A program made the position numbers and the translations under genes. A stretch of DNA of 64,000 nucleotides from Tetmemena sp. SeJ-2015 (Eukaryota; Ciliophora; Spirotrichea; Sporadotrichida; Oxytrichidae), in the NCBI GenBank assembly GCA_027382625.1, contig JAJKFJ010022184.1, positions 1 to 64,000 of the forward strand, given 5' to 3'. The notes below the pieces were generated by a model that made no database searches, was not told the DNA's origin, and was given only the letters and a program-made list of their open reading frames with translations. Below are positions 11,111 through 21,727 of the stretch, piece by piece (the stretch's first letter is position 1; every line of letters starts with the position of its first letter).

Positions 11111-11651
11111 TTAATTTAAAAACTTCTTACTTCAAGATTCTTAATTTTACAAAAGCTTGATTCATTTAAATAAATACTTAAGATGCTGAAACTTGAAAAA
11201 AGCCTATCTTTTTATAGCTTATGTATAAGGATTCTTGTATTACTGCTTGAAGTTACATTTGCTTCAGCATTATTCTCGCCTGTTCATTTTTCTACTACTG
11301 TATTTATTACTCTAGATCTCCATCTGCTCCTCCAGCTCCCTACTAATTAAACTTTATCTCCTCTTCCTTTATTTACTACTTCAGTCTGAATCTTATTTCG
11401 CTTTCATCTTCTGGAGGCAGTCTGACTCCTAGCAATTATTTCTTAAAGTCTATGCTCTTTCTTTGCTTGTTGAGTTCTTTTACGAATGGAGGCACGATGG
11501 GACTATTTTCCATGAAGTCATCTGAGCTGGTGTATTCCTTGGCCTGCTCATAAACTTTTTAGAGTCTATAAACGCAGCCAGAGAATACTATAACGAAGAA
11601 GGCGATAAAGCGAGAGAATCGCTTCAGTTTTCTATTCCTACTAGAAAGCAT
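11038..11651 (-). CDS. Small single-span membrane protein
   Basis: ATG at 11651 (MLSSRNRKLKRFSRF), followed at once by a hydrophobic segment IAFFVIVFSGCVY, a likely signal anchor with a basic cytoplasmic start. After it comes a hydrophilic, Lys/Gln/Glu-rich helical domain: YEQAKEYTSSDDFMENSPIV, RLPPEDESEIRFRLKQQIKE and GAGGADGDLEQQIQQQ. The first TGA in frame lies near 11040, but the last ~70 codons overlap a plus-strand coding island, so the true end may be earlier. The protein could resemble a small organellar assembly factor. I do not recognise it. Confidence 0.6.
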
Positions 11652-12033
11652 GGAAGTGATTATTATAATTATTACCGTTCATTTCATTTATGATTATTTT
11701 AAACTGAGAAGACTATTATATCTTTTGGTGGAGATTAAAGATATAAAATATAAATATGGGTAGTGTCTGCAGCTCTAAATAGGATAACTAAACCTAGTCT
11801 TTCATTTAGAATAAAGTCTTCTGTAAAATAAGGTTACCTTTTTTATTCATTATCTAATAGAAAATGATCCAGTGCTTGTCTCTCATTTGAAATATAAATA
11901 GTTATAATTTGTAAAAGAGAATTTATAATTTCAATTAGAGCAAAATTCTATCCTTACAATAAATTGAGTTTAGTTTCCATAATCTTGGACTATTTGAACT
12001 AAAAATGCAATATTTTAAAATAATTTATTTAAA
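11652..12033. other. AT-rich spacer
   Basis: Promoter region between the divergent genes starting at 11651 (-) and 12034 (+). Contains A/T tracts; no clear feature. Confidence 0.5.
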
Positions 12034-14325
12034 ATGAATCCTTTGAAAATGAGAGTATTAAAATAATTTTAAATGATCTTAATTGAATTTTAAACTCATG
12101 ACAAGTAGATAAAGCTTTTGAATTAAAGATATGTTCTGCTTGCTAAAAAGTACCGACTCTACAAGAAATTGACTTCAGATCCTGAAAATTAACTTGAAAT
12201 AGACACAGTAAGCATCATAAATACCTTGATAATGAATGGCATATTTTAAATAAGTTAAGCCACACACCAGCTACTTTATTTTGATTATTTGATATAGCAT
12301 TCATACTTTTCATAGAGCTTGCGAAAAGCGCCTGCTTAACTTGGACATTCTAAACCAATCTATAATTACTCAATAGCAAATTGCTCAGGAAAAACTCAAG
12401 CACCTTTAAAATACTCCACTCTCACCCGAGGCCCTTATGGCTAAAATTAATAAATTGAAAGAGACCTCATTGAAACATACTTTAAACTTCAATTTAAATT
12501 TGCCAAAATTATTATAATTGCTTTTCAAGATATTTAAGATATTTTAAAAGCATTAATTTATGATACGAGCAAATGATTTAGGAGTTTGAGAAAGACTTAT
12601 AAGACGTGAAATCTATGTGGGAAACAAACATAGTAACAGAGTTCCAAAGAGAAAGGTTACTCACTAAAACCAGAAAGACCCTCAGTTTTATCACCAAGCT
12701 TCTAGAATAAATTCAATCTGAAGACTTGGAAAAGGCTCTTGTCGACTTCGACTATTTTCAAGGTTTATTGAGGGTGCTAAAATCTTATGAGGAACAGCAG
12801 AGAGTCTATGGAGATAATATTTTAGAGTTGCTTCGAAAGACGCTCGATTTCACTAAAGATTAACTTGATGAGCTTTAGAGTAACTTGTAAACGCACTTGT
12901 AACAACTCAAAGAATTGAATATTGAAATTCAAGATCAGAATAATTCTTTATAAGATCCTAACTCAATTTAAGCTGAAGTTCCAGTTTTGTTGCATATATA
13001 TGAGAAAAGCAGAGAGCTTAAATTGAAATGCTTGAATCTTCAGTGCTCCTTAACATCTATTTGCCACACTTATTCTCTCTTCCATGAGCTCTCTGATTAG
13101 TCTGATTTCGGATTATTGATAAAAAAATCATGACTGAGCGTTTATTTTATATCTAAAATAATATCATATTAACTTCATATTTATAAATATTTTTCTATTG
13201 AAAATTATTGGATTATATTTTGGCAATAAATGACTTTTCAAAGTTGATGGACCTTTAAATCTCTGATATCTTAGCTCCCTTAATTGATAGAGTAGATGAG
13301 AACTCTAAGTCTTATCTGAAGGCACTCTAACTGTAGCGTATTTCGCTCGGAGATTCAGATGACCTTAATCAGAATGAAGAGGTTTAAAAAGAAATGGAGG
13401 AGATAATAGCCACTGTCTAAGAAATAAGGCAGGACAAGAGCACCATTGAGTCAGATTTAGAACTCTTCCTTCAAACCTTACCTTAAAAAGAACCAGGCCT
13501 CGTCATTCAAAGTGAAAAGATCAACCTTGGAAGGAACCAATAATAATTTTTATACTTTTGAAGGTTAGCAGATATATTTGAGGCAGGAAAAAACTTGAAA
13601 ACTAAAGTAGATGAGATGGTAGAAGAGCTAATTGACTTGGAAAGAGACATAGAGAAACTCAAAGTGGAGATGGACTCTGGCTACGCAGAACAGAAAGTAG
13701 AGCAATTCTTGGGAAGAGTAGACAAAGCAAGGACTGAATTAAAAATGCTTTTTCTATAATTTGAGAGCAGTTAGGAGAAACTAGACTCGCAGTTCGATTA
13801 GTTAGATGCCTTTAAAAGCAAGTGCACAGAGAGTATTGTGAAGTCTAAAGACTTTTCACTTCAAAGGTTATAATAGCAGTCCTTGAATCGTGTGAAAAGT
13901 TCATAGATGGGAAATTAGAGGAAGATATAACACAGAGGCTTGAGCAGGTAGACTAAAGAATTGCCGATTTTGCTACTTTCTGGGATGAGAAGCTGCAAGG
14001 AGGAAAGAACATATCTAGCGCAGAGGATGCACAACATTTGATAAGTGAAATTGAAAATATCTAAAAGGCTGTTAGTGTGTTGGAGATTGAGTCTAGTAAA
14101 TTTACATTACAGGCGGACCTATACTTTCCTAGAGTCGTTTCACTATTGCAAATACTGATTGCTAAAATATCTTAGATAGCAGATATGAACTTGCAGAGTT
14201 ATTTATTTAAATTATTTACTTATATTGCAGCTACAAAGGATCTACTTAAATATTTAAAGAACTTCACTTCAGAGGAGTTGAAATGGAATTAAAATCTTTC
14301 TAAACAAGAGAAGAAGCTCTTGTGA
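12034..14325 (+). CDS. Helical protein with at least four IESs
   Basis: ATG 12034 (MNPLKMRVLKQFQMIL), stop TGA 14323-14325. The pieces are strongly helical: QRYVLLAKKYRLYKKL, IITQQQIAQEKLKHL, FEKDLQDVKSMWETNIVTEF, VQKEMEEIIATVQEIRQDK and VEELIDLERDIEKLKVEMD. Three inserts with good pointers (12239, 13119, 13530) are removed in frame. A fourth insert lies at about 12470-12570 with unresolved ends, and a 5-bp frame shift with TA repeats near 13876 may be a tiny IES or an error. Long helices with regular charge suggest a structural or scaffold protein (kinetochore, cilium or tether type). No family is assigned. Confidence 0.75.
12239..12296. other. IES, pointer GCAT (58 bp)
   Basis: GCAT at 12239-12242 and 12297-12300. 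Removal joins NTLIMNG to IHTFHRACEKRLLNLDI in frame. Confidence 0.8.
13119..13225. other. IES, pointer ATAAA (107 bp)
   Basis: ATAAA at 13119-13123 and 13226-13230. Removal joins DFGLLI to NDFSKLMDLQ in frame and removes an in-frame TGA. Confidence 0.85.
13530..13559. other. IES, pointer GAAGG (30 bp)
   Basis: GAAGG at 13530-13534 and 13560-13564. Removal joins SEKINLGR to LADIFEAGKN in frame. Confidence 0.88.
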
Positions 14326-14660
14326 AAATGAATAAGACAATTGAGGCTTATAAATATTTATATCTTTTTATGATATTAATTCTTTAAATGTATTTCAGGG
14401 TGATTCTATTGTCTCTTTTTTATAAAAAGTACTTCCAATTTATAGTCTTGAACTAAACGACAGATCAAATTATTAGAGAATTTAATATCTCGAATAAGAT
14501 ATGTTTATATTTATCTCCATATCCCTTTTCAAATTAAGATAACTCTATAGAGTGAAATAATCTTTATCAATATAATTATTATATTTCTTTATTTAAATTA
14601 GAATAAAAATTGGTTTATAAGTTTGGCTTTGAGCGACTCTAGAATTTTAAATTTGTATAG
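14326..14660. other. AT-rich spacer
   Basis: No coding pattern or repeat seen; A/T-rich sequence between two same-strand genes. Confidence 0.5.
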
Positions 14661-14675
14661 TTATTTTTCATTATA

Positions 14676-15330
14676 GAATAAGGAGCTAGTGAGGAAGAGA
14701 TTTAGCATTAATCCTCTGCTTTATTCTACTGTTTTGACAAACTATTGCGCAAAGTACGCAAAACTACTTAGATGATAGAGTAGATTCTAATTCAAGGAAG
14801 GTATAAGGTAGAATGGGCTCCTGGCCATGTCCCTGAGGCGATTATACAAGATAATATTAGTGAGGAACTCCAAACAAGTATAGCATGAACTTAGAAGGAG
14901 AAGCTAAGTATCTTAAAATAAATGAGAGAACCTACACACCTTAAGGATTTTAATATTCTTAAATTTCTTTTTGGAAGCAATGAAATAGAAAAACTTATTG
15001 TCGAAGGATAGGAGAACAACAGCAGAGCCACAGCTTTAGGCATCAAAATTTAAGGAAACTAGATTTACTTTGGCAAAAACCTAAAAACTGATTGCAAGGT
15101 CATAGAGGAGGCACTTTTCTTGAAGGCGGGGAAAGTCGGATACATGGAGTTCAACCAATACATAGATCAGATTTTGATTAAGTTTCTCAGCAAAGACTAC
15201 TGGATGGGGAAATATAAGCGATATTTATTTTATTTATGGATGAACTAGGAGATGAAAACAAACCTATTGAATATGAGACCCTATGCAGTATGCTTCAGCT
15301 AGCAAATTTGAAAATTATTTAACATAATTC
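14676..15330 (+). CDS. Unknown soluble protein, interrupted
   Basis: Coding from about IEQGASEEEI; the start codon is not identified and an upstream intron or IES ending in TTATAG at ~14676 is possible. Blocks read FYCFDKLLRKVRKTTQMI, VEWAPGHVPEAIIQDNI, GSNEIEKLIVEGQENNSRAT and FNQYIDQILIKFLSKDYWM. An insert at 15204 has pointer ATGG. Two further frame shifts (near 14884 and 14944) are each a few bases and may be tiny IESs or errors. The last block, MDELGDENKPIEYETL then CSMLQLANLK, runs without a stop toward the next gene, so the 3' end is unknown. Family not recognised. Confidence 0.6.
15204..15235. other. IES, pointer ATGG (32 bp)
   Basis: ATGG at 15204-15207 and 15236-15239. Removal joins SKDYWM to DELGDENKP in frame. 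Confidence 0.75.
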
Positions 15331-15445
15331 ATTCTAGAAATCAGTTATAACTTAACTCTATAAAGAGTGTATCTAAAAGAGTAAATATTCAGTTTGCAAA
15401 TATATATCTTCCCTACTTTGTAATTCTTATAAAATTTAAGTTCAA

Positions 15446-18400
15446 ATGCATAATCAGAACAAAGAAACTAACAATAGAAGAAGTAGCGGATAAGCTAACT
15501 CATTTTAAAATATCGACATGAACTAGGCCTTTTAATACTACTAAAATTAAAACTAGTAACTCAATGCCCTCTCAAATCAACAGCAATTCATAGATCTCAC
15601 AATTAGAATATTCTTGCTTAAAATTAGCAAAACCTATATGCTAATTATGCTAATGGTCTTTACAATCAGGGTTTCAATTTCGCTATGCCAAATTATCCAC
15701 AAGTTGGTAACCAGATGTATCAACAGAATACAAATTAAATGGCAGCTCTCAAACTGCTAAGCCAAACAATCTGTCCACCAATAAAAAAAGAGGGAAGCAG
15801 TAGGACTTAAAGCAAACTACACTGAATTTTAATTCGCCATCAAATCCTCAAATAGGAGGATTCGTGTGTCCTTAAACAAATGAACTGCTTTAGTTTTCAT
15901 AGTAGCTTAACTAAAATGCGAATAGCTTATAAGGACAAACTTTAAACTCTCTCAACTTTAATCCTTAGTTACAACTCGACTCTTCAATGATGGTCTTGCA
16001 ACAAATTGCCGCTTAAATGTTGATGATGAATCTGCAACCCATAGGAATGACTCAACCACTTCAATAAATCCCCTTTATTGATTTAGTCTCAAACAGCGAA
16101 TAAAACTTGCCATTTTTGGAGAATAAAGAAATCCAAATTGAAATCTCTGATGTATCAGATGATGAAATTATCGATTAATCAGTTGAAATATTGTCTACAA
16201 ATAATCCTGCCAACCAAACATTCAATTAAGATGAAAGCTAAATGAGAAATTCAAGCTATGCCAAGAATAAACTATAAACTCAGGTCCATCCTTAAAAGAT
16301 CAGCAAGAAGAAAACTAATCAAAAATTAAAATAATGCTAGAAAGATGAGCTAGTAGAAAAAATAGGACAAAATAATGGAGAAAATGAGCAAGCTTTGGCT
16401 GAAAATTAGTTCATCATGCCAAACGAAGAAATAAATGGCTCTAACCTTCCACTTTAAAATTCTGAGTACTCCTAATTTAAGCAACTACTTCAGTAAAGTG
16501 AATAGTATTCAAGGGAAGCTGGATTTAAATTCATTGTTGACAAATCCGGAAGATAAAGAAGCCTTAAATGTGAGAAATGGTTGATTTAGCAACAAAATTC
16601 AGTTCTTAACCCTGAGATCATTGGCGAACCTTAAGAAAATGATATTCAAATAATTGGAGTGGCAAACAAGCAGGGGGAAAAAAGTGGACAAAAAACTTGT
16701 CCCTTCAACCTTTAAGCAGAAAAGGATGAGTCTAGATGGTGGGTAACTAAAGTTTGTAATTACCACAACCACACTTTAAAAAGAAAGCTTCCTTAGTATC
16801 AAACATTTAGACAGAGAGAGAAGCTTGAAGAGCTAGAAAAGTAAAATTTGACTAAGAGAGAATTGAAGTTTGAGAAGAAGAAAGCTAATTTTGCATTTAA
16901 AACTAGAAATTTGCTCAACCCTCACCTTGCGTAAGGAAATTACAGATGAAATTGAGCATCAATGGTTTGAAGTAGGAATGAAAAGGAAGAAGATAAGTAG
17001 ACTAGTAAATGAGAAAAGATATGTGGATAAAAATCATGCATCCTAGCATATCAAAAGCTTCTAACCAACAGATTTTATAAACACTATGAACTTAAGGAAT
17101 ATCTTTAAGCTTACTTAGATAAAAGAGAAGAATTAAAATAATAAGGTGAGGTTAAATTAGGTGGCAGCTTTATTAATACTAGTATGACTTGAGCAAAAGA
17201 ATTTTCTCTTTTCACTATGTAAAGATATCGAAAAAGAATTGTACAGCGATCTTCTTTTATTCGATAGCAGTTATGATCAAAAGTACAACTTGATTATTTA
17301 TCAAAGCTTAGACAATTATGGCCATCCAATATTTCTCATGATCTCAATATGCCCAAACAAGAGTCATCAAAATTTTTCTCAGTCACTATCCATTACAAAG
17401 CTTTGGTTTTAAGAGGCCTAAATTCTTCGTTGCTGATTTACTTCCAGATGAAGTGATTTCTTTGAAGATTTAAATTTCAAACCAGATCATTATCAAATAT
17501 GCCTATCTCACTTGAGTAAGTTAATCAAGCAAAATCTACTCCACAAGAAACTTTGAGAAGGGAGTGAGAAAACTAACCTTTGATGAACTAAGCCTCTAAT
17601 TATGCAATACCTTACTGAGATGGAATTAAGGTGAAATTAGATTAAGTTTATACAAAGGCTAAAGATAAGTCAGAGGATCTCACCAAGTTCCTCTAGAAAA
17701 TCTACATCTATAGAAATCAATTCTTGAAATGCTTGACTTTGAAAAATCCCAATCTAGGAGGATTTCTATGCAAGTCTCATAGCTATGATTACTTGAGTAA
17801 GATTTTGAAAAGAGCCCCAAGTAGGAATGATAGCTTTATGATCTTTTCAATTACTGCTTGAAGTATAAATTTAAGACAGATCAGCATTTGATAGTAGAGA
17901 GAATGAGAGCTGAAGTTGAAACCTTATCTCTCTCGAGCTAAGTACCTTTGATTGAGCATATCGAGATTGCTTCTAGAGCTTATCTCATTGGCTACCCTTT
18001 TAATGCTTTTTCTAACTAGTTAAAGCAACTAGAAAAATTCACAGTCAAGTAGTTTGGAAATAGTGGGTTTCTACTTCATGATAAAAGTTCAGAGGAAATC
18101 ACTCAGCACTAAGTTGAATTTAAAGAGATAAATTTGCCTCAAAGTAATCAAAGAACTAGTAGCAATTCAACTGATTTGACTGTTGAAGCTAAGAAGAAGT
18201 ATAAATTAACTGCAGCTGTGGATTTAAATAAGCTCATGGAATTCCTTGTGCTCACATGATGATAGTAGTGAAGCTGAAACTAAGTGATTTTTCAATAAAA
18301 CAGTATTTAAGTGATTAATTTAAGGAATAAAAGCATCTTCTTGTAGGAAGTAAGTAAGATATAAAAGATCAAATAAAAAGGATATGCATGGACGAGGATG

Positions 18401-18525
18401 CATTAAAGTTTATTGCTTTTGCTTGGAAGAGATGGATTGATAGAAAAAAGATTCAGTCATACCTTGCCATTAGAAAATTAGTCAAGGAGAAAATAAAAGA
18501 GAGTTTCTAAATAACCTAAAAATGA
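15446..18525 (+). CDS. FAR1/MULE-type protein (copy 1), Gln/Asn-rich N-terminus
   Basis: ATG 15446 (MHNQNKETNNRRSSG). The first ~300 residues are Asn/Gln/Ser-rich. A FAR1 (WRKY-GCM1-like) zinc module follows: GFKFIVDKSGR, CEKW, TCPFNLQAEKDESRWWVTKV, NYHNHTL. A MULE-transposase-like core comes next: YSDLLLFDSSYDQKYNLIIY, then QSLDNYGHPIFLMISICPNK and FKRPKFFVADLLPDEVI. Acidic residues are present, but I cannot confirm a full DDE triad. No SWIM finger is visible; the C-terminal ~90 codons (MDEDALKFIAFAWKRW) are basic. There is one IES (15582) and several single-base frame breaks, one in a CCC run at 16919. Such proteins are either Mutator-like transposases or domesticated transcription regulators. 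An IES inside it favours a host gene. Confidence 0.7.
15582..15625. other. IES, pointer AGCAA (44 bp)
   Basis: AGCAA at 15582-15586 and 15626-15630. Removal joins LSNQQQ to NLYANYANGLYNQG in frame. Confidence 0.85.
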
Positions 18526-18655
18526 TTTACTTAATTAATGATCTTTAATTTGATAAAAATATTTAATTGATCATTAGAACTTTATTGATTAACAATTTAG
18601 AGATTTCAAAAATTGCAAATAAAGCATTTCATCATTAATTTTTTAAATTGCTAAT

Positions 18656-21639
18656 TCAATGCTTAAATGCTGGGTGATTAACTCCATTAATGCTCATTTA
18701 TCCATTTGAATCTATCTGTGCAAGGTTTGATCCTAGATGCGCTTAGCTTGCACTATGATTCATGGAGCCTGGTCCAATTATATTCCTCTTTTTCTTCACT
18801 TAAGAGTTTTACAAACTTCCTATAGCAGTGTGAGTAACTTAAGATAAATGAGGCTAAGCAGAGGAGTTCCCTCCCGAGCCATTAGAAGAAGGAATGTTCT
18901 TTTAAAGGATAAGAGGATTAAAGCCAGATATGGAATTCCCTTGTAGATTATTGTTCATTACAAGCATATGTGAGGAAGCCATTTAGTTTTAGGGTAGAGG
19001 TACTATTTATATACCATATTAAGGCTGAGGGATTGGTAGAGCACCAAGTTAATTTTACTGATGGATCAGTTAAGTTTAATTTATAGAAGGAGCTTTCATA
19101 TACTATGATTGTGAGTGCTGAAGACCATTTTGAGATGGAATAGGTGGTTACTATCCTGGTAAATGCTTGGTTGGGATATTTTGCTACATCGATATATTGT
19201 TAGAGTATTTGACTTAAGATTATGAAAGCTGTTTTTGAAGCTCGTTATAGGAAGCCTTATTGATTTTCTACTTGTTTAAATTAGAAGAAGAGTTATTCCT
19301 GCCAGTATTATTCCCATTAGAGTTCAAAGTTATCGAATTTAGGTGATGTTGCTTGCTACTAATGAGCTTCTTATTATAAACTGCTGTTCCATAAGCTTAG
19401 ATGTTATGTTTCTGTTACTGAGTTAGTTAGACTTGACCACTTAAAGCAGTCTGAACTTATTGCACAGTTGGGTTGTAGAAATTCATCAAATTGTTTTGGA
19501 AACTAAGTCCATGGCTTTGCGGATGGACTTAACTCTATTCAAGTGCAGGAATGAAAGAGAGGTCGTCTTACTATTGTTAAATAAGGTACTTCATGTTTTC
19601 AGCTGTCATTCCAGCAGGAATAAAAAATAAAAAAGTAGATAGATAAATAGTTTGAGTTAAATTAAGAGACATAACACCTGAGCTTCTTGAATTGCCAGCT
19701 TTAAGATTTATGTAGTTGTTATATTGCTAAAGAAGATTTGCACTCTAGGGTTTCACACCAGCTGTAGTTAGATTCTAAGACTGGCTTCTCTTGTGATTAT
19801 TTGAACTGAAGTTTCCAGTGCTGTTAGAATGCTGCATTCCTTGGTTATTTTACATGCCACCCATTTACTAAAGAGGATTTTAGTCATGCTGTGAAGATAA
19901 AAAAAACTTTAAAATTTTGTATAAGATGAGTATTTGTTGGGACTTCTGCTTTTAACTCTGCTAGTAAGTGAGTCTTTGTAAATTTTGATATGATCGTTCT
20001 TTATTTTCATCATCTCCTTCATAGACTTAAACTTTCCTAGCTCATTATGATGTAAGTTATTCGTAGATCCCGTTGAAGAAAGAACATATGTGCCAGGTCC
20101 ATTCATTGAAGTATTCTCTTTCGAATAATTAAAATCATCTTAAAAAAGTTAATGAATAATTCCCGCTCATCCCAAACGTACTCTGGCTCTAGAATCTTCC
20201 CTAGTTACGGTTATTCTAGGAACTTTTATTGCTGTTCTCCAGAAACTCCAGGCGCTCCATCAAAGCTATAGTATCAGTTCCATCTGGAAGTTTCTTCCTA
20301 AGAGTGATCATCTCATCCGCTTCGTCCACGCGTTCAAAATTCAAAGGAGGTGCTATTCTTAACTGTTGTGGTTAAGATAGAAGCTAAGTTGAAGACCTCT
20401 TTTCTTGGAGAGTTTTGATTTTTCCTCTTGCCTCATCTAACTCTTACTGCAATTTATCCAGCTTTGCCTTATACTCTTTGTCTAAATCCTCTAATCTCTT
20501 TTTAAGGGTTTAGGCTTCTAAGACGGCGTTTGTATCTACACTTTCAATTTTTAGCTTGAGAGTGTCTGTCTCCTTCTCCTTCAAAGGGGGGGTTTTACTT
20601 CCTCCCCCCCCCAAAATTTTTTTAATTAAAAAAATTAGATTCTCCGATTTTTAAAAAAAAAAGTAAAAAAGTATTTTTTTAATTTAAGAAAAATTTTTTG
20701 TTTAAAATAATTTTGAAAAATTTGATGGGAAAAAAAATTATCTTTTAAATTGAAATAATTTAAATGAATTCACGATTTAAATTAGTTTATAAAACTAGAC
20801 TTTTCCTATAACTATTGCTTTTCCTGATCTTCTAATTTTTAAAGTACATTATCCAAGTGAATTTTCAGCTACTGCTCAATCTATTAAAATAAAGTGTGAT
20901 GCAAATATCTTAGAATTTATCATCCTTATAAATATCTTACCCTGATATGGTTTCGAACGTCATTCTCAAGTTTCTAAATTTGATTTTCATACTCTGCGGG
21001 AGGCTCAATCCTGCATGAAGATTAATCACTAAAGAAATCTGCAATTGAGGAAACATCTGACTTGAAATTATTAATGGCCTTCTATGCTGGCTTGTCTATA
21101 AGAATATGTTGAGTATTATAGAAAAAGAGGATAGTTTATATTTTAGATTACCTTTCTTGAGTTCTTTCTCCTGCTCTTCTAGTTTTAGGCTGAGTAGGAT
21201 TTCAATAGAGGACTTGATGTAGTCTATGATAACGAATGAATCTATGTCTCGAAGTTGGTCTCGCTCCTCCCTCAAAATGTCCTCATTGTAATTGTCAATC
21301 TATCCATAAAAATCAAACATTAGCACATTGGAATGACAATAGAAGATGGAAGCCAACTCAAAATTTAAATTTCAAATTTTTGGAGGAGGTTTATAAACAT
21401 AAGATAAAGCTTTTTTCACTAAAGCATAATAACTGTTCCCTACTACTTACATCTTCTGAGTTTCTGATTTTCACATTTAGATATAAATCTATGATAAAAA
21501 AAGATAAATTATAAAACCTTTAATAAATGATTGCGTCTTTGAGAGTAATATCTTTAGGATCTTCTTTGAGGATGTCTAGATTTATTTCTCCGTCGTGGCC
21601 GCCTTCAATAGTAAATGATCGTGAGTTGAAATTTGACAT
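18656..21639 (-). CDS. Coiled-coil protein with Gln/Asn-rich C-terminus
   Basis: ATG 21639 (MSNFNSRSFTIEGGHDGEIN), stop TGA 18658-18656. Two classical introns (21096-21151 and 20881-20940) and three IESs (21297, 20581, 20131) are removed in frame. Residues ~45-250 form a coiled coil: DILREERDQLRDIDSF, LKLEEQEKELKK, EYENQIQKLENDVRNH, LKKRLEDLDKEYKAKLDKLQ. The rest is low-complexity Ser/Asn/Gln, with LRKKLPDGTDTIALMERLEF as the last ordered stretch and ending GQMSINGVNHPAFKH. Such tails often drive condensate or scaffold assembly; the function is unknown. A plus-strand frame across 18667-19212 is open but is antisense to this gene. Confidence 0.82.
20131..20161. other. IES, pointer GAATAATT (31 bp)
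   Basis: GAATAATT at 20123-20130 and 20154-20161 (AATTATTC in gene sense). Removal joins FGMSGNYS to KENTSMNGPGTYV in frame and removes a TGA. The longest clean pointer in the window. Confidence 0.9.
20581..20807. other. IES, pointer TCCT (227 bp), with G/C homopolymer hairpin
   Basis: TCCT at 20577-20580 and 20804-20807. Removal joins DQEKQQLQ to EKETDTLKLK in frame. The insert is otherwise A/T but holds a G7 run and a C10 run about 13 bases apart (near 20586 and 20607). Confidence 0.75.
20881..20940 (-). other. Intron (60 nt) of the minus-strand gene
   Basis: On the minus strand it begins GTAAGATATT and ends TTTTAATAG, between NDVRNHIR and IEQQLKIHL. Confidence 0.85.
21096..21151 (-). other. 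Intron (56 nt) of the minus-strand gene
   Basis: On the minus strand it begins GTAATCTAAA and ends ATTCTTATAG, between EEQEKELKK and DKPAQKAINNF. Confidence 0.85.
21297..21537. other. IES, pointer GTC (241 bp)
   Basis: GTC at 21294-21296 and 21535-21537 (GAC in gene sense). Removal joins DPKDITLKD to NYNEDILREE in frame. The 92-codon plus-strand ATG frame inside it is incidental. Confidence 0.7.
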
Positions 21640-21727
21640 TTTATGAATTATATAGTTTTATAAAGTGTTGCATTATTTTAATGATGAGAACTTTTTTTGT
21701 ATCCTTATTAAAAATTTATTTTATAAA

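Noticed and set aside
18667..19212. Plus-strand open frame with ATG (MLGDQLHQCSFIHLNL...)
   Set aside because: The minus strand across the same bases continues a Gln/Asn-rich protein already supported by two introns and three IESs upstream, and its terminus looks more natural. The plus frame is taken as antisense.
20590..20625. Possible telomeric C4A4-like sequence
   Set aside because: There is only one C run followed by AAAA; no tandem CCCCAAAA units here or elsewhere in the window.
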